From: Verrucomicrobia bacterium LP2A
GTDB lineage: Bacteria > Verrucomicrobiota > Verrucomicrobiia > Methylacidiphilales > Methylacidiphilaceae
Assembly (NCBI GenBank): GCA_000526255.1
Contig: JAFS01000001.1
Location: 868,001 to 932,000 of the forward strand
DNA length: 64,000 nucleotides
Direction: 5' to 3'
The notes under the pieces were generated by a model that was not told the origin of the DNA, did no database searches, and was given only the letters and a program-made list of their open reading frames with translations. Each line of letters opens with the position of its first letter. Positions within the stretch are counted from its first letter, which is position 1. A program made the position numbers and the translations under genes. This document shows, piece by piece, positions 33,778 through 42,264 of the stretch.

Positions 33778-36687
33778 CTACAGCCCGAGACCCCGGCCCC
33801 GGCCAAGCCCGAACGTGAGGGTGAGGTCGCGGCCGACGCCCATTCCCGAATCGAATGCGATGCCGAGTTGGCGCTTGCGGCTCGCCAGAAGGGACTCCAT
33901 CTGCGGATCGCGTTCCAGGCTGTACGCCATATTCCCCATCTCCGCCCGCGCGGCCCTGTGCCCGGCATAGTCGCCCGCCGCATATCGTTCGTCGCTGGCC
34001 CTGTGGAGGCTCTGCCAGCGTTCCACGAAACGGTCGGCGCGGCGGGCCGGTTCGGTGCGCAGCTCGGTTTCCAGTTGCAGGGCGCGGATTGCGCGCCGGG
34101 CGTCGCCGGACGCCGCCTCCGCCGCAAGCTCCCGGTTCTTCTTGTAGGCCGCTTCGGCGTCATGCGAGCCGTAGGGGCGCACCTCCTCGAACCGCTGGCG
34201 CGCCTCCTGCAATTCCCTGAACTGATCGGGGCTAGCCCTGTCGCCCTGGTCCTGCGTGGCGAATATCGCATCGACGGCACGGGCATGACGGACGAGCGCC
34301 CGGCCACGGGCGCGGCGCAACGCCGCCTCCGGGTCTTCCTCCACCTTCCTTTCCGGCCGCTGTCCGCTCTCGGCGGGCAGGCGCAACCCGTCGAAGATGC
34401 CGCGCACCTTCTCGGGAACCTGTTTGACGATCTCGACAACCCGTTCCACGCGCTCGCGGAAGGTGATGCCGCGCCGCTCGGCGTAGTCGCGGGCGGGTTC
34501 GTAATCCGTCGCCATGTCCTTGGCCCGGTCGCGCGACAGGGTGCCGACAAGCCGGTCCTGGCTGGCGAAGTCATCACGGCCATAATGCAACTCCATTCCG
34601 TCGCGGTGCCGCGACAGGGCGACATAGCTGCCGTGGGCGTCCATGCCCGGTGTCGCCAGGACATGGGTGCGCTCCACGGTCATGCCCTGTGCCTTGTGGA
34701 TCGTGGCGGCATAGCCGTGGTCGATCTTGTTGTAGTCCTTCAGGTCGAACACGACATCGCGGCCGTCGGCGGTGCGGACGGTCATGCTCTGCGCGCTGAC
34801 CTGCTCGACGGTTCCGAGCGTGCCGTTCTTCACGCCAAGGCCGCGTTCATTAGCCAAGAACATGACGCGATCCCCGCTGGCGAAGCTGCGCGCGCCGCGT
34901 TCCACCGTCAGGCGCACGTCATCGCCCAAATCGCCGGCTTCCCGCATCCGATCGCGGGCCGCCTCGTTCAATTCCCGCACCTCGGCATTGGTGTGGGTCA
35001 GGATGATGCGGGTTGTGTCCGGGTTCGCCTGCCGCTCGCGGTCCCAGCGGTCGATCAGGTCGCCGCGCGCCTGCTCGCGTGATGCGGCCTCATGCACCAT
35101 GCCATGTGCGTTATAGGCATGGATCGCGTCGCCGGTTCGGCCGGTCGCCAGGTCGCGCGTGGCGTCGCGCTGCCACTCCTCGCGCTGCCGGCGCACCTCG
35201 CCGATCTCCGCGCCGCCGTGGCGTTCGTGAATCGAACGGAACGCCGCGCCCGCCTCGATGGATTGCAACTGCTGCGGATCGCCGATCAGCACCACTTTCG
35301 CGCCGCCTTCGGCAGCATGGGACAGCACACGCTCCAACTGCCGCGTGCCGACCATGCCCGCCTCGTCGATGACAAGCACATCGCGGGATGTGAGAAGGTC
35401 GCGGCCCTGCGACCAGCCATGTTCCATGCTGGCGATCGTGCGCGACGCGATGCCCGATCCGCCTTCCAGATTCTCGGCGGCGATACCGGACAGGGCCGCG
35501 CCGCGTACGCTGTAACCGGCATCCTCCCAAGCCTCGCGCGCCACACCCAGCATCGCGCTTTTCCCGGTTCCGGCATAGCCGACGACAATGCCGAGACCGC
35601 GCCCATCTGTGATATGCGCCAGCGCATCAGCCTGCTCGCCGGACAGGACAAGGCTGCGCGATTCCGCACGCGCCAGCGCCGCCCGTCTGCCGGCGTCGTC
35701 CACCTCATGGCGTTCCCGTTCCGCCATCATCGCGCCGGCGCGGTGCAGGCGCTGTTCTACCTCGATCATTTGGCGGGTGGTGAAGCGGTCCTCGCCGCGT
35801 CCGTCCTTGCCGAGTTCGACCAGATCGGGTGCGCCGCGCATCGCGCCGATCACCTCGTTGAACTGGTCGATACCATCGCTGTGCCGGTGCGCGAACATCG
35901 CCATGTCGCGCCGCGTGAAGGTCGATTGCTGATGCGTGATGGCGTCCAATGCGAGGGAAGGATCGGCGACGATGCGCGCGCCGTTATCGCGCGCGATCTC
36001 GCGGTGCATCTCCGCGCGGTCGGCGGCCTCGATCCCTTCGCCCTCGATCCGCTGCGCAGGCGCGCCGATCTGGGTTTGCGGCTCCAGCGCGATGCCTTGC
36101 GCTTCAAGGCTGCGATGGTCGATTTGCGCGTCGATGTCGAGTTCGGTCAGCCGCTCGTTGACATGATCCGCCCAGCGTTCCCGCCAGCGTTCGACCATCT
36201 CGGTGCGGTTCCAGTCCCGCACCTTCGGACCGAAGCCGTCCTCGTCCACGGATCGCATGGTCAACATGACATGGGCATGGGGCTTGGGCGTCCCATCCTC
36301 GGCCCTATCCCAATGCACATTGAGGTCGGCGATCATGCCCTGATCGACAAATTCCGACTGCACGAAGTCGCGGGCGAGTTCGATGCCTTGGCGCTCCGTC
36401 ATCTCGCGCGGAAGGGCGAACTCCACCTCGCGGGCAAGCTGCGCGTCCTTCCTGACCTCGAACGCCTCGACATCGTTCCAAAGCCGTTCGCGGTCGCTCC
36501 ATTGCTCGGGCGCATTCTCCGGCAGCATGACCTCGGAATGGACGACGCCGCGCTTGGCCGAGAAATCGTGGTTGCGCTCAAGCCGGTCGTCGCGCAGCCG
36601 CGAGGCCGAACGGTAGGCGGCGGACGCCACCGCGCTGGAGCCGGATTTGCGGCCGATGACCTTGACGTGGAAATGATAGATCGCCAT
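33778..36687 (-). CDS. traA: TraA-type conjugative relaxase/helicase (MobA/MobL plus UvrD/RecD-like)
   Basis: A 969-residue two-domain relaxase. The N-terminal MobA/MobL domain has candidate catalytic Tyr25 (SAAYRS) and a three-His metal site (His125 in NVHW; His137 and His139 in KPHAHV). A helicase of AAA_30/RecD type follows, with Walker A GYAGTGKS at 370-377, VLIDEAGMVGT-like Walker B and GYAATIHKAQGMT. The C-terminus is charged and coiled. It nicks oriT and unwinds the transferred strand; the layout matches TraA of Ti and rhizobial plasmids. A candidate nic site lies just upstream. No type IV secretion genes are present, so the island is at most mobilisable. Confidence 0.92.
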   Translation of the reverse strand: MAIYHFHVKVIGRKSGSSAVASAAYRSASRLRDDRLERNHDFSAKRGVVHSEVMLPENAPEQWSDRERLWNDVEAFEVRKDAQLAREVEFALPREMTERQGIELARDFVQSEFVDQGMIADLNVHWDRAEDGTPKPHAHVMLTMRSVDEDGFGPKVRDWNRTEMVERWRERWADHVNERLTELDIDAQIDHRSLEAQGIALEPQTQIGAPAQRIEGEGIEAADRAEMHREIARDNGARIVADPSLALDAITHQQSTFTRRDMAMFAHRHSDGIDQFNEVIGAMRGAPDLVELGKDGRGEDRFTTRQMIEVEQRLHRAGAMMAERERHEVDDAGRRAALARAESRSLVLSGEQADALAHITDGRGLGIVVGYAGTGKSAMLGVAREAWEDAGYSVRGAALSGIAAENLEGGSGIASRTIASMEHGWSQGRDLLTSRDVLVIDEAGMVGTRQLERVLSHAAEGGAKVVLIGDPQQLQSIEAGAAFRSIHERHGGAEIGEVRRQREEWQRDATRDLATGRTGDAIHAYNAHGMVHEAASREQARGDLIDRWDRERQANPDTTRIILTHTNAEVRELNEAARDRMREAGDLGDDVRLTVERGARSFASGDRVMFLANERGLGVKNGTLGTVEQVSAQSMTVRTADGRDVVFDLKDYNKIDHGYAATIHKAQGMTVERTHVLATPGMDAHGSYVALSRHRDGMELHYGRDDFASQDRLVGTLSRDRAKDMATDYEPARDYAERRGITFRERVERVVEIVKQVPEKVRGIFDGLRLPAESGQRPERKVEEDPEAALRRARGRALVRHARAVDAIFATQDQGDRASPDQFRELQEARQRFEEVRPYGSHDAEAAYKKNRELAAEAASGDARRAIRALQLETELRTEPARRADRFVERWQSLHRASDERYAAGDYAGHRAARAEMGNMAYSLERDPQMESLLASRKRQLGIAFDSGMGVGRDLTLTFGLGRGRGLGL

Positions 36688-36717
36688 CGCGACCGGATCA
36701 TCACCACAGCGGAGCGC

Positions 36718-36745
36718 ACGTCGGAACGACGTATAAGCGCGCCCT
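36718..36745. other. Candidate oriT with nic region (TAAGCGCGCCCT)
   Basis: Between the divergent traA and traC genes lies a perfect 6-bp inverted repeat ACGTCG/CGACGT with a 3-base loop (36718-36732). It is followed at once by TAAGCGCGCCCT (36734-36745), one base from the RSF1010 nic consensus TAAGTGCGCCCT and sharing the GCGCCCT core of Ti-plasmid oriT. Hairpin-then-nic and the position between traA and traC are the known arrangement of this family. Confidence 0.75.
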
Positions 36746-36858
36746 CGAAACTATTTTCTCGGGACTGCTCGCGCCGTTCCAGCCCGTCCCAGCGACCTTA
36801 CAGCATTGGGGCAGGCGCTCAACTATCATCGCTCCATCGACAGCTTATGGAGGACATC

Positions 36859-37185
36859 ATGCGCAAGCCACGGGACTTCGACGCCGAACTGAAGTCGCTG
36901 CAAGACAAGGCGCGAGACCTGAAAGCCCGCAAGGTGCAACAGCTTGGCGAGTTGGTCATCTCGACCGGCGCCGACGCCCTTAGCGCCGAGGAACTGGCTG
37001 GCGCGCTGATCGTGCTGGCCGAAACCAAAGATTCCGGAAAGAGGGAGGCATGGGCGAAACGCGGGGCCGCGTTCTTTCAGCGCCGGTCGCGGCGATCTGC
37101 ATCTGCGCCTGATCGCGACGCTGGCGGCGCTCAACCGCAACCGGGCAGCGCGCAACCGGCATCAGGCGGCGCTGGCGCGGCATGA
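36859..37185 (+). CDS. TraC-like conjugal transfer accessory protein
   Basis: A 108-residue protein: a charged helical N-terminus (MRKPRDFDAELKSLQDKARD, LKARKVQQLGELVISTGAD), then LSAEELAGALIVLAETKDS, a KREAWAKRGAAFFQ motif and an Ala/Gly-rich tail. This fits the TraC family encoded opposite traA at Ti-type oriT regions. GGAGG lies five bases before ATG 36859. The last part overlaps a reading frame that extends TraD upstream, so the exact end-start relation is uncertain. Confidence 0.7.
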   Translation: MRKPRDFDAELKSLQDKARDLKARKVQQLGELVISTGADALSAEELAGALIVLAETKDSGKREAWAKRGAAFFQRRSRRSASAPDRDAGGAQPQPGSAQPASGGAGAA

Positions 37186-37186
37186 C

Positions 37187-37453
37187 ATGCGCACTTGGCA
37201 GGTCGAGCGTCGCAAGCGCACGCGGCATCTGATCGAACTCGGCGGTCTCATCGTCAAGGCTGGGATCGTGGAGCTGACCGGCGACGACCGCGCCGTGATC
37301 TACGGCGCGTTGCTTTGGATGGCCGACAAGCTTCAAAGCGATCAGGGCGAACAGGCACGCGGCATTTGGACAAAACTGGGGGAGATGGCCTTTGAGGCGG
37401 ATAGGCCGCCAGATGCGCACAACAAATCGCAGCCGCAGCGGAATCAGGCGTGA
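37187..37453 (+). CDS. Conjugal transfer protein TraD family
   Basis: An 88-residue protein with the TraD-family core WQVERRKRTRHLIELGGLIV, KAGIVELTGDDRAVIYGALL. It lies two bases after the traC-like gene, as in Ti and rhizobial plasmids. The same frame is open upstream with plausible sequence (HLRLIATLAALNRNRAARN), so a longer product starting inside traC is possible. Confidence 0.75.
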   Translation: MRTWQVERRKRTRHLIELGGLIVKAGIVELTGDDRAVIYGALLWMADKLQSDQGEQARGIWTKLGEMAFEADRPPDAHNKSQPQRNQA

Positions 37454-37456
37454 CCG

Positions 37457-37498
37457 ATGGCGGGCGGCGCGGAGACCTCAATTATCGCAGCGCTGCCC
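37457..37498 (+). repeat. 42-bp inverted repeat, copy A
   Basis: ATGGCGGGCGGCGCGGA and the following bases to 37498 recur in opposite orientation at 42041-42082 with 39 of 42 identical. The core contains the palindrome CAGCGCTG. Similarity stops abruptly at both ends. It sits four bases after traD here and upstream of hsdM there. Confidence 0.75.
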
Positions 37499-37633
37499 GC
37501 CATCGCGCGGCTTGCCGCGCAAACACGCTTCATGCAGCGCCCGCCATCCGCGCAATTCCTGACGCTCTTGCTACGTTACAGGCTTTGGTCGCAAACTGCG
37601 TTGCAGGTTTCGGGAGTTTTGCGAGGTGTCACA

Positions 37634-38515
37634 ATGAAGGTTTTAGTAATCGGCGGCACCCGCTTTATCGGTGCGCATGTGGTGCGGCGTCTCCATGATG
37701 CCGGTGCGGAGGTCGCAGTCTTTCATAGGGGAACGAGCACCAACCCTATCCTGCCCGACGTGGAGCACTTAATTGAGCCGAGCGCCGAATACCCGATTGT
37801 GGCACTCCCGGCCCGGTTGCTCCGTGATTGGGATATGGTCGTGCATATGGTGGCGATGGGCGAGGCCGATGCGGATGCCGCCGTTCGCGCCTTTGACGGG
37901 CGTGTGGGGCGCTTCACTCTGGTATCGAGCTGCGATGTTTACCGGGCCTACGGTCGTTTGACGAAAACCGACCCCGGTCCACCGGACGCAGTGCCCTTGC
38001 GCGAGAATTCGCCGCTGCGTTCGGTGCTTTATCCCTATCGTGGTATGGAGGCGCAGCTTGGCGCTTATGCGCATGACTATGATAAGGTTTTGGTCGAGCG
38101 TGTACTGCAGAATGCGCCAGGGCTCGACTGGACGATTCTGCGTCTGCCGAAGGTCTATGGGCCGGAAGACAACGGCGACCTTTCTACCGTCTATGGCTTT
38201 TCGACCGTCCCCGATTGGCGCTGGACCCACGGCCATGTCGAGAACGTTGCGGCTGCGATCGTAACGGCCGCCTTCCATCCGAAGGCGTGCAGGGCGGTTT
38301 TCAATGTCGGTGAAGCAGACACCCCAACCATGGGAGAACGGCTAGCTTTTCTGCCGACACGAGGCGGCGAGCTGCCTGCCGCGCCTCCGTTCGATTACAA
38401 TCAGGCATTCGCCCTCGACACTCGAAAAATTCGCGCAGAGCTTGGCTATGCCGATGTCGTGGATGAGAAGGCGGCGATGACGGAGCTTGCTGTTGCGTCG
38501 TCGCAGAACTCCTAG
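37634..38515 (+). CDS. NAD-dependent epimerase/dehydratase (extended SDR)
   Basis: A 293-residue SDR-type protein. The N-terminal NAD motif VLVIGGTRFIGAHVVRRL is followed by SSCDVYRAYGR, YDKVLVERVL (Tyr-x-x-x-Lys) and LRLPKVYGPEDNG. It resembles sugar-nucleotide epimerases and related reductases; the substrate is unknown. About 130 bp upstream of the start carry no other gene. It is cargo of the first island segment, just before the first repeat of the recombinase tail. Confidence 0.8.
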   Translation: MKVLVIGGTRFIGAHVVRRLHDAGAEVAVFHRGTSTNPILPDVEHLIEPSAEYPIVALPARLLRDWDMVVHMVAMGEADADAAVRAFDGRVGRFTLVSSCDVYRAYGRLTKTDPGPPDAVPLRENSPLRSVLYPYRGMEAQLGAYAHDYDKVLVERVLQNAPGLDWTILRLPKVYGPEDNGDLSTVYGFSTVPDWRWTHGHVENVAAAIVTAAFHPKACRAVFNVGEADTPTMGERLAFLPTRGGELPAAPPFDYNQAFALDTRKIRAELGYADVVDEKAAMTELAVASSQNS

Positions 38516-38605
38516 AACTCGCGACAAATCGACCGCCGTGGATTTTTCAGGGAAATTTTGTCGCCAAAGCCAGGCGCAAAAATCGGAGTTGCATGAGTTG
38601 TGACA

Positions 38606-38655
38606 GAAGTGGTTGCGATCATCACTATCGGTCGCGGCCCGACATTTGCCGCCGA
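38606..38655 (-). repeat. Recombinase 3'-end repeat, copy 1 (degenerate)
   Basis: The stretch around 38617-38644 (GATCATCACTATCGGTCG and onward) matches the tail of the recombinase remnant at 46457-46484 in 25 of 28 positions. On the minus strand it can be read as GGKCRAATDSDD, against GGKWRATTDSDD in that remnant. No further recombinase sequence follows. It marks the junction between the epimerase and the TetR module. Confidence 0.6.
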
Positions 38656-38678
38656 TTGCGCAATATTCCGCGAGTGGG

Positions 38679-39137
38679 CTATCCAATCGCCGCCGACACC
38701 TGTTCGGGCGGCGCGGGAAGAAAACGCATGGCCAGAATACTCGCAATGACAAGCTCGATCCATGCGAGTGGCAGTGCGATTGCTGCCGTCGCGGGCTCCG
38801 CGAGATTCATGTTCAGCATTGCAATCCAGAAGAGCACGAAAAAGAACAACCAAGAAAGCGTCCCGGCAATCGCGGCGGAGCGCAGGCTCGCGCCAAACGC
38901 CTGAGCATAGAGCCAGGTAAGGAGCACGCTCATCACCACGAGCAGCGTGTCCCACAGCCCCCAGACCACAAACACGGGCAGGTTCATCGGCGCGACATCG
39001 GGGACCATCGCCAGCGTCTTCCGCGTCATCGGCATGACGAAGACGAAATAGCGAAAAATCTCGGAAGCGTTGATCCAGATGCCGACAATCACGCATGTCA
39101 GCACGAACGCCCGCCCCGGAAAACGCGCTTTTGTCAT
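38679..39137 (-). CDS. Four-helix integral membrane protein
   Basis: A 152-residue protein with four hydrophobic helices (about residues 10-28, 48-72, 83-105, 118-138). The last Pro/Ala-rich residues follow LAMRFLPAPPEQ. Family not recognised. Its ATG overlaps the stop of the TetR gene (ATGA), so it is probably the regulated target, for example a small membrane protein or permease-like factor. Confidence 0.65.
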   Translation of the reverse strand: MTKARFPGRAFVLTCVIVGIWINASEIFRYFVFVMPMTRKTLAMVPDVAPMNLPVFVVWGLWDTLLVVMSVLLTWLYAQAFGASLRSAAIAGTLSWLFFFVLFWIAMLNMNLAEPATAAIALPLAWIELVIASILAMRFLPAPPEQVSAAIG

Positions 39138-39733
39138 TGGGTGACCCTCTCTTCGATGGACCGGAGCAAGCAATCGACATAGGCCCTTAGCGGACCCGGC
39201 TCCGGGGTGATACGGGAAACGGACCAGAGGCCCTGAGCTGAAATCATCAGGAAGTTTGCAAGACTGCCGACATCCACCGAATCCTCCGGTCGGCGTCCGG
39301 AACACACGCTCCGAAGAGCGTTCCGGAAGCCCGCGTTCAGCCGGTCCAGGTGGCGGCGCACGAGGGCGCCGAAAGCCTCGTCGTGCGGGCCGCTCTCTGT
39401 CATGGTGTTGGCGACGAGGCATCCCGGTCCGGGCAGGCCCCTTGCGACAGCCAGGGCGATCTGCGTTTCAAAATAGGCACGTATGTCAGAAAGCCCCGCC
39501 CCCTCGGCCTCCACGCGGTCGAAAGCGGGCGAAACGACGGTCTCGAAATAGGTCTCCATGACGGCGACGAACAGGCCGCGCTTGTCGCGGAACTCAGCAT
39601 AGAGGCCGTGCCGGCTGACGCCTGTCGCACCGACCAGATCGTCGATCGAAGTCGCGTAGTAGCCGCGCGCCCAGAACAGTTCCATGGCGGGGGCGAGGAT
39701 GTCTTTGCGATCATATTGTTTTGGGCGCGGCAT
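39134..39733 (-). CDS. TetR-family transcriptional regulator
   Basis: A 199-residue TetR protein. The N-terminal helix-turn-helix is ILAPAMELFWARGYYATSID then VGATGVSRHGLYAEFRDKRGLF. A ligand domain follows with GPGCLVANTMTESGPHD, typical of the AcrR/YxaF-like subgroup. It is the first gene of a two-gene operon with the membrane protein. About 170 bp upstream of its start hold no gene I can support. Confidence 0.88.
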   Translation of the reverse strand: MPRPKQYDRKDILAPAMELFWARGYYATSIDDLVGATGVSRHGLYAEFRDKRGLFVAVMETYFETVVSPAFDRVEAEGAGLSDIRAYFETQIALAVARGLPGPGCLVANTMTESGPHDEAFGALVRRHLDRLNAGFRNALRSVCSGRRPEDSVDVGSLANFLMISAQGLWSVSRITPEPGPLRAYVDCLLRSIEERVTQ

Positions 39734-39906
39734 GGCGGGACAATATCAGAATGGTCGTTCTGATACAAGCGATGCGCCGCAGCGCAATCTTGCCGAGGGG
39801 TGGTTGGCCGGTCCACAGCCGACTGCCGCACTCCTACCAAGCGGCGCTGAAAACAGGCAATCATGGCACTAGGGCGCGGTGACCACGACCTCCAGATGAG
39901 CCGCGT

Positions 39907-40386
39907 TCAACCATCCAGCCAAGCGTCAAGGCCGTCCAGCGTCTGCAGCCCGTACTCCACCGCGCCGAAACCGACGACCACTTGGCGTCGTTCGCGGCTT
40001 GGGTGAAGCTGGCGCATGGTCAGCACGGTCTTGCCGTCGGTCTGCTCATCGAAGGAAATCGTCATGTAGAATCGTTCCGGATCGTTGGGGTCCGGGGTAC
40101 CATAGTCCACCACGATCAGCTCGTTGGGCACGATCTTCAAGAAGCGCATGAGATTGGGAAAGCGCTGCTCGTGGCCTTCGAACGTGCCCACCATGTCGAA
40201 GCGCCACTCCCCGCCCTCGCGGATGTCGGCCTGGTGGTTCTCAATGCTGAGGCCAACCGGGCCATACCATTGCGCCAGCGCTTCCGGGTCCATCCAGGCG
40301 GCGAAGACCTTATGGCGCGGGTGCTTCAGCACCTTGACGAGCACGATCTCACGGTCCAGCGACCAGGTCTCAAATAGCTTTTCCAT
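39907..40386 (-). CDS. SRPBCC (AHSA1-type) ligand-binding domain protein
   Basis: A 159-residue AHSA1/SRPBCC fold protein: VLKHPRHKVFAAWMDPEALAQWYGP near the start, GGEWRFDM, a region with VVDYGTPDPNDPERF and a C-terminal helix GLQTLDGLDAWL. These pair with ArsR-type regulators in many bacteria, as here: its start overlaps the end of the upstream ArsR gene. The ligand or reaction is unknown. Confidence 0.88.
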   Translation of the reverse strand: MEKLFETWSLDREIVLVKVLKHPRHKVFAAWMDPEALAQWYGPVGLSIENHQADIREGGEWRFDMVGTFEGHEQRFPNLMRFLKIVPNELIVVDYGTPDPNDPERFYMTISFDEQTDGKTVLTMRQLHPSRERRQVVVGFGAVEYGLQTLDGLDAWLDG

Positions 40387-40720
40387 CGTCGCTCTCTCCT
40401 GTCTTGTCCAAATAGGCTTCCAGCCGGCCGAGCCGCTCGGTCCAGCGTCGGCGCTCGGCTTCCATCCAGTTGGCTGCTTCCTCGAAGCGCGCGCGCTCCA
40501 GTCGGCACCAGCGGCTGCGCCCGCGCTTCTCGCTAGCGATCAATCCGCAATCTTCCAGCACCTTGAGATGCTGGGCGAAGGAGGGCAGCGCCATTTCGAA
40601 AGGCTCGGCCAGTGCGGTCACCGGCAGCTCGCCCTCGACCAGCCGCGATACCACCGCGCGGCGGGTCGGGTCGCTGAGGGCGTGAAAGGCGAGGTCGAGG
40701 GGGGTCGAGTGGTAGGGCAT
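40370..40720 (-). CDS. ArsR-family transcriptional regulator
   Basis: A 116-residue winged helix protein: ALSDPTRRAVVSRLVEGELPV, then PSFAQHLKVLEDCGLIASEKRGRSRWCRL. No metal-binding Cys pair is visible, which fits the SRPBCC-linked subgroup. It overlaps the following SRPBCC gene by 17 bases and probably autoregulates the pair. The divergent broken DHFR-like gene starts 109 bases away. Confidence 0.88.
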   Translation of the reverse strand: MPYHSTPLDLAFHALSDPTRRAVVSRLVEGELPVTALAEPFEMALPSFAQHLKVLEDCGLIASEKRGRSRWCRLERARFEEAANWMEAERRRWTERLGRLEAYLDKTGESDDGKAI

Positions 40721-40828
40721 ATAGCTCGGTAAAGCGGCCGCGCGTGCCGGTCAAGCATAGAAAGTCACTTGCCTTAGTGTTTCACCGCAATTATCAAGGC
40801 AACTACCTTAGTGTTTGGGAGCGCTCCA

Positions 40829-41469
40829 ATGGCAGTTCGTGTTGACCTTCTCGTCTCGCTCGATGGTTTCGCAACAACGACGGACCAGACGCCTGAAAAC
40901 CCGTTCGGCCCAGACTGGTCGCGCCTGGTCGGCGCCTATGTCGCCACAAGGACGTTCCGGGAGCGCGTGCTCAAGGACACCAGCGGCAAAGGCACCACCG
41001 GCATAGATGATGAGTATGCGAAGGATTACATCGCCAACATTGGCACCGAGATCCTGGGGGCCGGCAAGTTCGGGCTGCACATTTTCCCGATGATCCCAAC
41101 TGGAAAGGGTGGTGGGGCGACGAGCCGCCATTTCACTGCCCGGTCTTCGTCCTGACGCACACGCCACGGCCTTCCATCGAGATGGCTGGAGGCACCACGT
41201 TCCACTTCCTCGCGGCAGACCCGGTTGATGCGCTGCAACGGGCCGAGAAAGCCGCAAACGGCAAGGATGTTCGGATAGGTAGCGGACCAACCATGGTCCG
41301 CGACTATCTCAAGGCTGGACTTGTGGACCGCCTCCATGTCGCCATTGCTCCAATTCTGCTGGGGCGGGGCATACGCCTCTGGGACGAGTTGCGCGGGTTA
41401 GAGGCCGGTTACACCGTCAAGGCAGAAACGGCCGAGAGTGGGATCGTCCACCTCACGTTCCAGCGCTAG
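40829..41469 (+). pseudogene. Dihydrofolate reductase/RibD-C family protein, frameshifted
   Basis: The N-terminal frame (MAVRVDLLVSLDGFATTTDQ, residues to GKFGLHIFP) and the C-terminal frame (DDPNWKGWWGDEPPFHCP, FVLTHTPRPSIEMAGGTTFHF, GPTMVRDYLKAGLVDRLHVA) join into one family-typical protein if one base is restored near 41088. As it stands the first frame ends at 41155. The family reduces pterin- or pyrimidine-like substrates. The gene is intact in layout otherwise and probably recently inactivated, unless the missing base is a sequencing error. Confidence 0.75.
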
Positions 41470-41631
41470 CCATCGGCCAGCGGCTTACGGCGGTCATGGG
41501 CTATCCAAACTTGGCCCATGGCTGCCTTCTCCTTTCTACCCTGGGACGATGTCCAATTCTTCCTGATTTCAGGATCGAAAGCAGACCGACCGTTTCCCGC
41601 CAGTATTCGCCGGCACCCGTGGCTCAATTTG

Positions 41632-41890
41632 AGAGGGCTATGGCGTAGACATAGTGCTCATCTTCATCGGTCGTGGCCCGCCACCTCCCCCCGAGTGGGC
41701 ACTACGTTTACGCCACCGCCTGCCACAAGCGACTGGAGCAACGGGAACTTCGATCCCATGATGCGGACTTCATCTTCGGCGACCTCGCCGGCTGGGCGAG
41801 CGCGCGGAGGGGTGCGCGCCAGTAGCCGCCCCTTCAAGCCGGATGCGCTGGCGCGCGGTATGGGCGATTTGCTCAACGCGTGCGACGTGA
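41632..41890 (-). pseudogene. Serine recombinase remnant, 3' end (copy 2)
   Basis: On the minus strand this carries ARQRIRLEG in one frame, then EDEVRIMGSKFPLLQSL, GGGVNVVPTRGEV and the tail RATTDEDEHYVYAIAL after frameshifts. All match the C-terminal region of the intact recombinase gene or its relatives. Only about the last 80 codons remain. It marks the junction between the DHFR-like and hsdM modules. Confidence 0.75.
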
Positions 41891-42264
41891 CTGCCTGGCT
41901 CTCTGAGTTCTGAAGCCTGGCCTGGACGCGCGAGGAAGAGGCCGAGGCATAGACCTCCGAAATCTGTCCCCAACGAAGAGATTGGGTTGGCAAACGTCGA
42001 TGTCTTCCTTTTCCAGACCGTGCCGATACCGCACGCTGCCGGGCAGCGCTGCGATATTTAAGGTTTCCGCGCCGCCCGCCATGCCGCGTCTTCTATTGCC
42101 TAAAAGAGCTATTTCGTTCCAAATGGCCCAAGTTAGGATCCGCGAGATTCGGGCCATGAAAAGGTGGTGCTCGCAGTCGAGGAACACGAGCGATTGAAAG
42201 CGATTGAATCGGGACGAATGGTTGATCCGGCGGACAAGGAAGGGCCGAGCGGGGATTTCCGGCA
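41891..42264. other. Junction region without a supported gene, contains repeat copy B
   Basis: About 370 bp between the recombinase remnant and hsdM. It holds the second copy of the 42-bp repeat (42041-42082, inverted relative to 37457-37498) and the leader of hsdM. Short frames exist on both strands but none resembles a protein I know. Confidence 0.5.

Noticed and set aside
35092-36858. Upstream extension of the traC-like frame across traA and oriT
   Set aside because: It lies antisense to traA; the GGAGG site and family start point to ATG 36859.
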